Assembly (NCBI RefSeq): GCF_001543285.1
Contig: NZ_CP014164.1
Coordinates: 744,001-808,000 of the forward strand
Source of the DNA: Aerococcus viridans
GTDB lineage: Bacteria; Bacillota; Bacilli; Lactobacillales; Aerococcaceae
DNA: 64,000 nt
Direction of reading: 5' to 3'
The stretch's first letter is position 1, and the number at the start of each line of letters is the position of its first letter. The position numbers and the translations under genes were made by a program. This document shows, in pieces, positions 19,191 to 27,527 of the stretch. The notes under the pieces are model-generated. The model had not been told where the DNA came from, did no database searches, and saw only the letters and a list, made by a program, of their open reading frames with translations.

Positions 19191-20714
19191 TTAATTTATC
19201 AGTCTCTTTTGGACTTTTATGATGTTATTAGCCATTAATACTAGACCAATATCTGTTTTTACTTTATCTTTTCCTCTTAAATGAGTCCTTCGGAATCCTA
19301 AGTTTTGTTTAATCTGTCCGAAGACCGGCTCAACATCAATTTTTCTACATGCGAAAAGAGCTGAGCCATCTTCAGATAATAGCTTAGCTGATTCATTTTC
19401 TTTTAAATACTGATATTTTCTATTAAAAGAAAATGACTTTTGTGGTGCGGTTTCTCTATTGACTGGATAGTACATTTCTTTTTCTAAGCGATATCCAGTT
19501 GTTGTTTTTGGATGATAAACATGATGAAAATGATACTGTGTACCATCAGGGTGAATAAAGATTTGATTTTCCGCATCATAATCCCAATTATTTAAATTCT
19601 TACTTGATTTCTGAAATTTCTTCGTCTGTTCCTTATCAAACATATTGTATTTGATGAGATGATCAATCCCTAGATTGTCCAACGTTTCTAAGTTTTCTTG
19701 GCTTCCATATCCAGCATCAGCTACGACGATTTTAGGTAAAGTAGGCATACTTTCAATAAATGGTAATAGTGTACGTGTATCCGTAGGATTTGGAAAAATA
19801 TTATAGGCTATAACAAATTGATTTTCAGTTGCTATTTGAAGATTATAACCTGGTTTAAGTTGACCATTTAACATCGGATCTTCTTTCATTCGCATGAACG
19901 TTGCATCTGTATCTGTTTTTGAAAAACTATTTCTACCTTCAAATGTTCTATAATAATTTTCATACTTTATCTCACGTTGTAAAAAATCACCTTTCACTTT
20001 TCGTAAGTGTTTTTTCAATTTTCTTCGTTTCTGCTTTCTTGGATCTGCACCTTTTTTTGGCGTACTTTCAATTTCTTCATTTACCTCAGCTACAGCTTCC
20101 TCAAGGAAGTCTTTTAGTATTTCAACATCATTTAAAGACATTGAATCAATTTCATCTTTGATAATCTCTTTTTCTACAGTAGGTAATATTTCGTTTCTAT
20201 AATATGCCATTTCTTTAGCTTTTAATGATGCGTAAAATTTATCTGTTGCTCTTTTCCAAACAAAAGAATATTTATTTGCATCTGCTTCAATTTTTGTACC
20301 ATCTATAAATACTACATTATCTGAGATTAGTTCTTGTTGAACTAAAAAGAGTTTAAATTCAACGAATAGGTTCTCAAGAATTGATGCACATAATTCACTA
20401 GAACGAAATCTATTAATCGTACGATAAGAAATTTCGGTATCGGCAACTAACCATTTCATTGGAATGTTCTCTTGCATCATTTTTTCAATAGTTCTTCCTG
20501 AAAACGTCTTTTCTATATATGCGAATAGTAATGCCTTTAAGAGGATTAATGGATGATAGGCCGGTCGGCCTTCGTGTTTATAAAATTGATCGAGGATATG
20601 TTCATCTAGTTGTTCGACAAAATTATTTACTTGGAAAACAATATGATTTGGTGCAAGATAATCGGATAACTCTAATGGTAGAAAAGCTTGATTCATGTTA
20701 TATTGAGTATACAT
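19191..20714 (-). CDS. IS1182-family transposase
   Basis: 507 residues, uninterrupted. The N-terminal region (RPAYHPLILLKALLFAY) and the DDE core with FIDGTKIEADANKYSFVW, VADAGYGSQEN and VEPVFGQIKQNLGFRR are typical of IS1182 (DUF772/DDE_Tnp_1_6 domains). A basic coiled-coil insert (about 220-245) separates the first two catalytic regions. The start ATG and GAAGG site lie inside one arm of a 13-base perfect inverted repeat, while a minus-strand TATAAT (20753-20758) lies in the loop. Transcripts starting at the element's own promoter would lack the blocking arm. Confidence 0.95.
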   Translation of the reverse strand: MYTQYNMNQAFLPLELSDYLAPNHIVFQVNNFVEQLDEHILDQFYKHEGRPAYHPLILLKALLFAYIEKTFSGRTIEKMMQENIPMKWLVADTEISYRTINRFRSSELCASILENLFVEFKLFLVQQELISDNVVFIDGTKIEADANKYSFVWKRATDKFYASLKAKEMAYYRNEILPTVEKEIIKDEIDSMSLNDVEILKDFLEEAVAEVNEEIESTPKKGADPRKQKRRKLKKHLRKVKGDFLQREIKYENYYRTFEGRNSFSKTDTDATFMRMKEDPMLNGQLKPGYNLQIATENQFVIAYNIFPNPTDTRTLLPFIESMPTLPKIVVADAGYGSQENLETLDNLGIDHLIKYNMFDKEQTKKFQKSSKNLNNWDYDAENQIFIHPDGTQYHFHHVYHPKTTTGYRLEKEMYYPVNRETAPQKSFSFNRKYQYLKENESAKLLSEDGSALFACRKIDVEPVFGQIKQNLGFRRTHLRGKDKVKTDIGLVLMANNIIKVQKRLIN

Positions 20715-20774
20715 AAAATACCTTCTTTCTTTTTAGTTCTGTCGTTATTACTATTATAAATGAAGGTATTTTAT
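20713..20774 (-). promoter_or_regulatory. Inverted repeat that can hide the transposase start in read-through mRNA
   Basis: Perfect 13-base arms at 20713-20725 and 20762-20774. Read on the minus strand, the downstream arm contains the ribosome binding site and start codon; the upstream arm precedes the internal TATAAT. Confidence 0.65.
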
Positions 20775-20787
20775 TTTTGTATAATTT

Positions 20788-20827
20788 AAAGAGGAGATTG
20801 ACCATTTTTCGTGGTCAATCTCCTCTT
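20788..20827. terminator. Right terminator hairpin of the IS1182 element
   Basis: A stem of about 16 pairs (AAAGAGGAGATTGACC pairing with GGTCAATCTCCTCTTT) followed by a T run on the plus strand and A/T-rich sequence on the other. Confidence 0.75.
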
Positions 20828-20854
20828 TTTTGGCTAGTTTTGTCCCAGCCTCTT

Positions 20855-21084
20855 TTAGTTGGTCAATTTTAGTTGGTATGGATTGATGCTAGTATTACGA
20901 TGACATCAGTCCTTTTTCGTTTGCTGAGTCTCCAATGATTAGTGACTATAATACAGTTTCGGATGAATACAATCGTGTATTTCGAATGATTACAATAGCT
21001 AGAAATATGTTTAAATAGGTAGATTTACCAGCGGAATCTCGTATAATAAAAAGAAACGATGACTACAGAGGGTGTAAATAGATT
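20855..21084 (+). other. Gap between the IS1182 element and the MoxR gene
   Basis: No gene is seen. TATAAT at 21042-21047 is a plausible -10 box for the cassette that follows; I see no good -35 box. The rest looks like ordinary AT-rich spacer. Confidence 0.4.
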
Positions 21085-22284
21085 ATGACAGATAGAGTTG
21101 CTGGTTTACCTTATACAGCTGCATATAAGGGGCTAAATTTAATCCTGCAGCAAGATACAGATATTGTGCCAAATATTGTCGGCCACGGTGGGATTGGGAA
21201 GTCCCAAATGGTGCGTGACTTAGCCAAACATAACGGCTTTGGTTACTTTGAAATTACCTGTTCATTACTGCAACCAGGCGATTTGACCATGCCAGTTCCT
21301 AAAGAAGACCATATTCAGTACTATTTAAATCCCCAAATTCAAGGGGCCATTACAGAAGCAAAAGCCAATCCAAACCGCAAAGTGATTCTTTTCTTGGATG
21401 AATTTAACCGGCCAATCGCCATGGTACAAGGGGAATTGATGAACCTGGTCTTACAACGTAACTTGATGGGCCAATACTTACCTGATAATGTGGTGATTAT
21501 TACCGCAGAAAACCCGTCTAGTGATGTAGAAGGTTTTGAGAACACTTCATATGCTACAAACGCCCGTGACATGGCTATTAATGACCGGACCATGCGGATT
21601 CGAATGGGTGCCAACTTAGAAGATTGGCTTACCTCTTTTGCCAAAAAGACACGCACAAGTAATTCAAGTCGGACCATGATTCATCCCTTGATCACAGAAT
21701 TCTTGCAGGCTGATGGCCGTCAATATTTCATTATCATTGATGAAACAAGGGATAAAAACCCAACTCCACGTGGCTATGAACGATTATCTAACCTCCTATA
21801 TGCTTTTGAAGATGCGGGTCAAGATATTTATCACCTAACAGATGACTACCTTGAATTCCTGATTGAAGGAATAGAGGGGAATATCGGAGACGAAGCAGGT
21901 CAAGTTTTTGTGACTTTCTTGAGACAGCAACAAACAGATTTTATTAAACCAACGGAGATTGTCCAAGCGCATGGGTCGGACTTAGACCAAGCCATCCTTG
22001 ACCGCTATCAAGCGATGCCAATCGTGCGTCGTAAACGGGTAATTGAAGATTTAACGGATTATATCGTTAACCAACCGAATTTTATTGAAGACAAGCATCT
22101 AATCAGTCGCTATACAGATATTTTCACCGCTTCTGAACCGGATGAAATTTATATTTTAATCAAACGAATGCATGACGGGCCGGATGATTCAGCTATGGCT
22201 AACTTCTACAAGGCCTTGAACCAACATCCTGACTTTGTGGAGAAAACATTTGACATCACTATGGCTGTGAACGCCAACCAATAG
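21085..22284 (+). CDS. MoxR-type AAA+ ATPase
   Basis: 399 residues. Walker A is GHGGIGKS (about 33-40), Walker B is LFLDEFNR, and a sensor-1 Asn lies in IITAENPSS; this is a single AAA+ module of the MoxR/dynein-related type. After it come about 200 residues of helical sequence without a recognised domain. MoxR ATPases usually act with a VWA-domain partner encoded next door to remodel or activate a target, and the next gene (30 bases downstream) is such a partner. The physiological target is unknown. GAGGGTG lies about 12 bases before the ATG. First gene of a three-gene cassette. Confidence 0.82.
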   Translation: MTDRVAGLPYTAAYKGLNLILQQDTDIVPNIVGHGGIGKSQMVRDLAKHNGFGYFEITCSLLQPGDLTMPVPKEDHIQYYLNPQIQGAITEAKANPNRKVILFLDEFNRPIAMVQGELMNLVLQRNLMGQYLPDNVVIITAENPSSDVEGFENTSYATNARDMAINDRTMRIRMGANLEDWLTSFAKKTRTSNSSRTMIHPLITEFLQADGRQYFIIIDETRDKNPTPRGYERLSNLLYAFEDAGQDIYHLTDDYLEFLIEGIEGNIGDEAGQVFVTFLRQQQTDFIKPTEIVQAHGSDLDQAILDRYQAMPIVRRKRVIEDLTDYIVNQPNFIEDKHLISRYTDIFTASEPDEIYILIKRMHDGPDDSAMANFYKALNQHPDFVEKTFDITMAVNANQ

Positions 22285-22314
22285 ACAATAATCAGGAAGA
22301 AAGGGGGTGCCTAA

Positions 22315-23870
22315 GTGAGTGAGCAGGCATTATTTTCCGCCTTTGAATTTGAAAATATCGAGTCGACCTTTCGCAAAATGACCATCGCTTATATAACCTT
22401 TCTAAACCATGGTCAATATGAGGACTATGAGAAATTTGCTGACGCCCAAAATCAACTGTTGGGGATTTTGACAGCCACCCTTATGAACAATCAAGACGCG
22501 CAAAAGGGGGCAAGAGATGTACTTTTTGCGGGGATTCTCTTCCATACCGACCGGGAGATGAATGGGTCACTAGCAAAGCCCATTACCATTGGTTTCCGTG
22601 GCTTAGACTTGGTTATGACCATTAATCCAATCCTATTCTACCTTTATTATGAAACGCCTGAGGGGATGCTAGCGGCCATTAGACAGATGTGTTACCACGT
22701 TTTATTTGGCCATATCGTTGATTATGATTGGGCTTTTAAAGATGAGGAGTCATCTAAAGTCATGAGCGTGGCTATGGAAGCTGAGGTGAACCAGTATGTG
22801 GATGACCTACCTGATACGGTAGTAACCTTGAAATGGGTCAAGCATATTACGGAAAATAGACTCATTTTGCCTAAAGCAGGGACCTTGTACTATTATAATG
22901 AGTTAAAAGCGGTCAAAAACGACCCGAAAAAACAGGGGCACAACCGAACAGAATCGACCTTCAATAAGATGCTTGGGTCTGGGGAAATGGACGACTTGTA
23001 CAGCCAATTAGCCGGTAATTTCGATCCTAATAAGGCGGAAGAATTGCGGATTGACTCGGCCAAACAATTGAAAGAGGAAATGAAAAACAACAGGACCATG
23101 CAACCAATAACCCCAAACAGTCACCACGCAGACTTATACCGGAAATTGATGAACGGGCTAATCAAAGATTCTTATAGTCAGATGACTGAGGAATTAAGGT
23201 TAAAATTATCCAGTGAAGTCAAGGTCCACATCGACCAAATCGCCAAACAGCGGGCCTTAAACTGGCGGGATGTGATTAAACGAGGCATGGGGACGACATT
23301 AGTGCCTTATAAAATGTCTAAAAACCGGATGAACCGTCGGCAACCGCACCGGGTAGATTTACCGGGCCGGATTTTAGATGCAGCTAGCCGCTTGGTGGCC
23401 TTCTTTGATACCTCAGCCTCACAAAATGAGGAGGCTTTAGCTTATTCCTTAGGTGAATTGGCCAATATTCAAAAGACTTTGCATGCAGAAGTGTGGGTTG
23501 TTCATGTGGATACGACAGTCCAATACGCTAAGCCCTTATCCTTCCAGTCTTTGAAAGATATGGCATTTACGGGTCGCGGGGGACTTCTTTCGCACCGGCC
23601 TACCAGTGGCTACATGAACAAGGCTTCACCAATGAAGATACGGTAGCCGTTTATTTCACAGACGGCTATGGAGACGACGACTTTGAACGATACGGTTTTT
23701 CCAATATGTATTGGGTACTGACTGAAACAGAAGTGGGGGATCCCTCACCGCTATCTACAGATGGTGGCGGAAAAGTTTTATATCTGAAAGCGGACGAGCG
23801 GTATAACCGCCATATCTTGCGCCATCATAAAAACGCCCCAATCAGTAACCAAGACAGTGACCATCTCTAG
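22315..23870 (+). pseudogene. VWA-like (DUF2201-type) protein, frameshifted near the C-terminus
   Basis: The GTG start at 22315 has AAGGGGGTG upstream, and the frame runs 443 codons to 23646. The family's C-terminal region continues in another frame to a TAG at 23870: from 23583 the sequence reads TSFAPAYQWLHEQGF, then VAVYFTDGYGDDDFERYGF, a VWA-like ending. Restoring one G in the G5 run at 23578-23582 joins the two as GRGGTSFAPAY, a protein of about 518 residues. This is therefore a one-base deletion in a homopolymer, either a true mutation or a sequencing error. Near residues 124-131 the sequence is CYHVLFGH, where I recall DUF2201 proteins having an HExxH zinc motif; the first His and the Glu are absent. 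Confidence 0.78.
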
Positions 23871-23879
23871 GAGGTTCAA

Positions 23880-24329
23880 ATGGATACCATCAAAATCAAG
23901 AAAGCCTTGGTAAAGGCGCAAATGGGTGACTACGCCCCTATGGTAAAAGATATTCCCTATGCCACCTTTAAACAGTTGAATATTCCCTTTCAATTTAATT
24001 TCAAACAAATTGACGAAGAAATCGCAGCTTATATTGTGGCCAATGGCTATTTAGATATGTTTCCAAGTCAGATGAATCAGTTAAACCTATTGCAAAAGGG
24101 CAACCATTTTAGAATGGAAACAGGGATTTCAAGTGACAAGGACGCTCAATTTCTAGCCAATGCATGGGCAAAATACGAAACCATCAAGCGGGCTGACTTA
24201 GCCAATACAGCTAAAGAATCTATGATCAGCCGCACGGGTAGCCAAGTATCCATGTGGGATAAATTAATCGGTCAAGATATACCAGAATTAAAAAATCAGC
24301 AAGAAGCATTATTAGCGGACTTTGCATGA
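23880..24329 (+). CDS. Hypothetical protein, third gene of the MoxR-VWA cassette
   Basis: 149 residues, not recognised. It starts at an ATG with GGAGG six bases upstream, nine bases after the end of the VWA-like gene, so it is in the same operon. There is no signal peptide or membrane segment. The first 60 residues are mixed polar and hydrophobic (YATFKQLNIPFQFNFKQIDEE) and the rest appears helical, with a short C-terminal EALLADFA. It may be a substrate, inhibitor or adaptor of the MoxR-VWA pair; this rests on position only. A hairpin at 24358-24406 ends the operon. Confidence 0.65.
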   Translation: MDTIKIKKALVKAQMGDYAPMVKDIPYATFKQLNIPFQFNFKQIDEEIAAYIVANGYLDMFPSQMNQLNLLQKGNHFRMETGISSDKDAQFLANAWAKYETIKRADLANTAKESMISRTGSQVSMWDKLIGQDIPELKNQQEALLADFA

Positions 24330-24357
24330 ATACTCGTGTAAAAATGCTAACGAATAT

Positions 24358-24410
24358 AAAAGCTGACTAAGTCATGTCACATTGGATGTGCACTTTGTCA
24401 GCTTTTCTGT
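24358..24410 (+). terminator. Terminator of the MoxR-VWA cassette
   Basis: AAAAGCTGAC at 24358-24367 pairs with GTCAGCTTTT at 24397-24406, with partial pairing further in; T-rich afterwards. Confidence 0.65.
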
Positions 24411-24485
24411 CTATCATTTTGGGTTGCATTTCAATTTGCCTTGGCGCATTATGGAAGGTAAGAATACGATGAATGGGGGAATCGA

Positions 24486-26180
24486 ATGGAAAAGCAAGAC
24501 AGCCTTAAACCGATTGTTTTCGAGCGTCAAAAGTTTGATCTCGATGATATCCGGGAGATGCATACTTTATACATTGAAAATTACCCAATAGTTTATATCT
24601 TGCATCAAAATAAAGAAACGAATTCACGGCCTAAAGCCTATATCGGCCAAACAGTCCATGTCCACAACCGGATGCGGGACCATTTAAAAAATAAGGCACG
24701 TAAAGACTTAACAGACGCTTTGTTTATTGGCCACCAGACCTTTAACCAGTCAGCGACCTTTAATATTGAAACTAATTTAATTAACTATTTTATTGCGGAC
24801 AACCAATTTTCCTTGCAAAATGTGAGTCAGACAGCCAACTTGTCCATGCACAATTATTATCAAAAAAATTTATATGACGATGATTTATTTGAGGACATCT
24901 GGGAATCCTTAAGGCATGAGGGTTTGGCCAAAGAGACGACTGATAACCTTAAAAATCGAGATATCTATAAGTTATCGCCTTTTAAAACCCTGTCTGAACC
25001 ACAGCGGGCATTAAAAGAAAATATCCTGAATTATTGCAAGCGGGTGATGCAGGATATTCGCCAAGAAAAATCCGTCAAAAAGAAAATCTATGTCATTCAC
25101 GGGGAAGCTGGAACGGGTAAGAGTGTCGTTTTGTCATCCTTATTCAATACCTTACAAGAAGAGGCTCGGCAAAGTCATTCCGTATTGGCGGGGACTAAAA
25201 ACTTCTTATTGGTCAACCATTCGGAAATGTTGAAAACTTACCAGCAAATCTCGAAATCACTGCCTTATTTAAAGAAGAAGGATTTCGATAAACCGACGCC
25301 CTTTATCAATAATCAAAAAATCGAGCAAGCAGATATTGTCTTGATTGATGAAGGTCATTTGTTGTTGAGCCAGCCGGATGCCTATAATAATTTTCACGGC
25401 GAAAACCAATTAGATGCCATCATGGACAAGGCTAAGGTTGCCGTCCTAATTTTTGATGAAAAGCAATATTTGAAGGTCAAGAGTAAGTGGCAATCGGACG
25501 ATTTAAAGTCTATTTTGAAGAAATACGACGCCGACGAATACCGTTTGACCGACCAGTTCCGTATGAATGCCTCACCTGCAATCATGAATTGGGTGAATGA
25601 ATTTGTTGGGCAAAAAGTGACGCCACTTCCGCCTTCTGACGACCATTTTGAATTCAAGGTCTTCGACGATCCAACCGCCTTTAAAGATTATATCTATCAA
25701 AAGAATGCGGATAAGGGACTGTCACGAATTGTGTCCACCTTTGATTTCGCCCATAAGAAGAATGGCGACGTCTACCTAGTGGACGAAGCCGGCATCAACC
25801 TACCCTGGAATACGACCAATAGTAAGGTGACCTGGTCAGAGCGGCCAGAAACCATCAATGAAGTCGGTTCCATTTATACTGTCCAGGGCTTTGATTTAAA
25901 CTATGTGGGGATTGTCCTTGGACCGTCGATTGATTACGATTTTGAGACCGAAAGATTAACCATCGATCCAAGCAAGTATCAAGATACGGGTGGTTACAGC
26001 GGTGCTAATCGTTTTGCCAGTCACAAAGAGGCCATGGCTGCTAAAGAGCAGATTATCTTGAATTCAATCAACGTCTTGATGAAGCGGGGAATATACGGCT
26101 TAGCCATTTATGCGGTTAATGACAATTTGAAGCGGAAATTACAGGACATGAGAGTGGAGGCAATGCAGGATGACATCTAG
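24486..26180 (+). CDS. GIY-YIG nuclease fused to a DUF2075 superfamily 1 helicase-like ATPase
   Basis: 564 residues. The N-terminus has a GIY-YIG-type nuclease core: PIVYIL (34-39), YIGQT (52-56), then Arg62/Arg64 and His66. After a linker, a DUF2075 ATPase domain starts near residue 180, with Walker A GEAGTGKS (206-213), Walker B IVLIDEGHLLL, a sensor-like DQFRMNASP and a helicase-motif-like IYTVQGFDLNYVGIVLG near the C-terminus. The fusion suggests a nuclease targeted or powered by a nucleic-acid translocase. The next gene, a MazG-like nucleotide pyrophosphohydrolase, overlaps by 11 bases. Antiviral defence is a reasonable guess for such a pair but is not shown by the sequence. GGGGGA lies just before the start. 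Confidence 0.82.
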   Translation: MEKQDSLKPIVFERQKFDLDDIREMHTLYIENYPIVYILHQNKETNSRPKAYIGQTVHVHNRMRDHLKNKARKDLTDALFIGHQTFNQSATFNIETNLINYFIADNQFSLQNVSQTANLSMHNYYQKNLYDDDLFEDIWESLRHEGLAKETTDNLKNRDIYKLSPFKTLSEPQRALKENILNYCKRVMQDIRQEKSVKKKIYVIHGEAGTGKSVVLSSLFNTLQEEARQSHSVLAGTKNFLLVNHSEMLKTYQQISKSLPYLKKKDFDKPTPFINNQKIEQADIVLIDEGHLLLSQPDAYNNFHGENQLDAIMDKAKVAVLIFDEKQYLKVKSKWQSDDLKSILKKYDADEYRLTDQFRMNASPAIMNWVNEFVGQKVTPLPPSDDHFEFKVFDDPTAFKDYIYQKNADKGLSRIVSTFDFAHKKNGDVYLVDEAGINLPWNTTNSKVTWSERPETINEVGSIYTVQGFDLNYVGIVLGPSIDYDFETERLTIDPSKYQDTGGYSGANRFASHKEAMAAKEQIILNSINVLMKRGIYGLAIYAVNDNLKRKLQDMRVEAMQDDI

Positions 26181-26496
26181 TATGGACAAGGTCAATCAAT
26201 TCCGGGATGAGCGGAACTGGCGACAATTTCACAATGAGAAGGATTTAGCCCTTTCAATCACCTTGGAAGCGTCGGAATTACTGGAAATCTTCCAGTGGAA
26301 AACAGCAGCCGAGGGTGTTGAGAATTTGGACGCTATTAAAGATGAATTAGCGGATGTGTTGATTTATGCCTACATGTTGGCGGACAATTTAAACTTGGAT
26401 ATTGATGATATTATCGAGCGCAAGTTGATTAAAAATAAGGAAAAATATCCAGTTGAAAAAAGCCGTGACAACAACAGTAAATATACAGAATTGTAA
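26170..26496 (+). CDS. MazG-like nucleotide pyrophosphohydrolase
   Basis: 108 residues, a single all-alpha NTP pyrophosphatase domain. The metal-binding motif is visible as EASELLEIFQW and KDELADVLIYAYMLAD, giving the ExxE and ExxD ligands. Members hydrolyse (d)NTPs to monophosphates and pyrophosphate; the short form resembles the dCTPase/YpjD group. Its ATG overlaps the end of the GIY-YIG-DUF2075 gene by 11 bases, with GGAGG nine bases upstream, so the two are translationally coupled and probably act together. Exact substrate unknown. Confidence 0.85.
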   Translation: MTSSMDKVNQFRDERNWRQFHNEKDLALSITLEASELLEIFQWKTAAEGVENLDAIKDELADVLIYAYMLADNLNLDIDDIIERKLIKNKEKYPVEKSRDNNSKYTEL

Positions 26497-26498
26497 GC

Positions 26499-26538
26499 AA
26501 AATCGCGACCAGCCTCATTCAAGACTGGTCGCGATTTT
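26499..26538. terminator. Terminator after the MazG-like gene, probably bidirectional
   Basis: A 14-base perfect stem (26499-26512 with 26525-26538), A-rich before and T-rich after, between two converging genes. Confidence 0.85.
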
Positions 26539-26554
26539 ATTTATATAAAAGTGT

Positions 26555-27234
26555 TTATTTTGCCAAGCCTTTATTGCCTTTGTATAAAGTGATGATGGTC
26601 CAAACGAGTAAGGATAGGATGAAAGCCATAGTTAAAATAACTAGGGCATGGGCTAGGGAAATTTGCCTAGCTGTCGGGTCGTCGCCGAAGAAGGACAAGA
26701 TTTCATCCGGTAAACCAAGCATGTTTAAAACTGTTAGACCAATGACAGATACCCAACCTAAAAATTTGACGATAAGGGTATTCTTAAAGCGGTGACCCAT
26801 GTCTTTTTCAGAGTCGGTAATCATGAGTAAAGGAATAATTGAAAATGGTAGGGCAAGGGCTAAGAAAACTTGGGAATTGTTCATCAAGTTATTCAAGGCG
26901 ATATGCTCTTCGACAGTCCCTTTTTGGCTGGTATACATGACGCTCAATATGACAGGGATAATGGCAATTAAACGGGTCATTAACCGACGAGCCCAAAGCG
27001 GTAATTTCAGTTCAATAAAACCTTCCATAATCACTTGGCCGGTTAGGGTACCTGTAATAGTTGAATTTTGACCGGAAGCAAGTAGGGCGACGGCAAATAA
27101 CGTGGCCAATACACCTTTTGACGCTAAATCCGCCAAAATCCTTTGCCGGTTGGGACTTCAACTGTTCCGTTTATTTCACTTAAGGAAAGGTCGCTGATTT
27201 TTCTTTTATTCTCTATGTTCGATTCTTCTGTCAT
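26555..27234 (-). pseudogene. mntH: mntH (Nramp manganese transporter) with internal deletion
   Basis: Read on the minus strand, an ATG at 27234 with GGAGACG upstream begins MTEESNIENKRKISDLSLSE and runs to KGFWR, a normal MntH N-terminal tail. It then meets a stop codon. The C-terminal part of the transporter resumes at the same point in another frame: ADLASKGVLATLFAVALLASGQNSTITGTL and on to the end. Everything between, roughly 300 residues including the first several helices and the metal-binding DPGN motif, is missing. The gene is therefore dead, with both ends kept. Intact MntH imports Mn2+ with protons, which would help a peroxide-producing cell resist its own H2O2. Confidence 0.85.
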
Positions 27235-27527
27235 GGGCTACCGTCTCCTTTGAAAATTTCTTTTGCAAATAGAGTATACGCCTATAAAAGGCAAAGGTGA
27301 ATATAAAAATAAGGGCAACCTAAAATAAATACATAAGAAAACCGTAAATGGTTCGGCGATGACTTGGTTAGCTAAAGTTTCTTCACCTATATAGACAAAG
27401 GCCATACTCGTACAAGGCACCAGATTTGTGGTAAAATGACAGAGATTAGTAAAAATGAAGGGACGACCTTTTTGGCACCACCTCATACAGAAAAGTAAAG
27501 TAAAAAAATAAAGCGAGTGAATACAGA
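27235..27527. other. Gap between the mntH remnant and mutS
   Basis: Contains the former mntH promoter side and the mutS leader. TGGTAAAAT at 27429-27437 could be an extended -10 box for mutS, about 90 bases before its start. No conserved gene is seen. Confidence 0.35.

Larger units (their letters stand above)
19111..20854 (-). mobile_element. IS1182-family insertion sequence
   Basis: Perfect 17-base terminal inverted repeats, AAGAGGCTGGGACAAAA at 19111-19127 and its complement at 20838-20854, bracket a single minus-strand transposase gene. I see no target duplication. Each end carries a strong terminator-like hairpin inside the repeats (19149-19189 and 20788-20827), so the element is insulated against transcription entering or leaving. 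A 13-base inverted repeat at 20713-20725 and 20762-20774 covers the transposase start. Confidence 0.92.

Noticed and set aside
19105..20870. Target duplication around the IS1182 element
   Set aside because: The bases outside the two terminal repeats do not match, so none is claimed.
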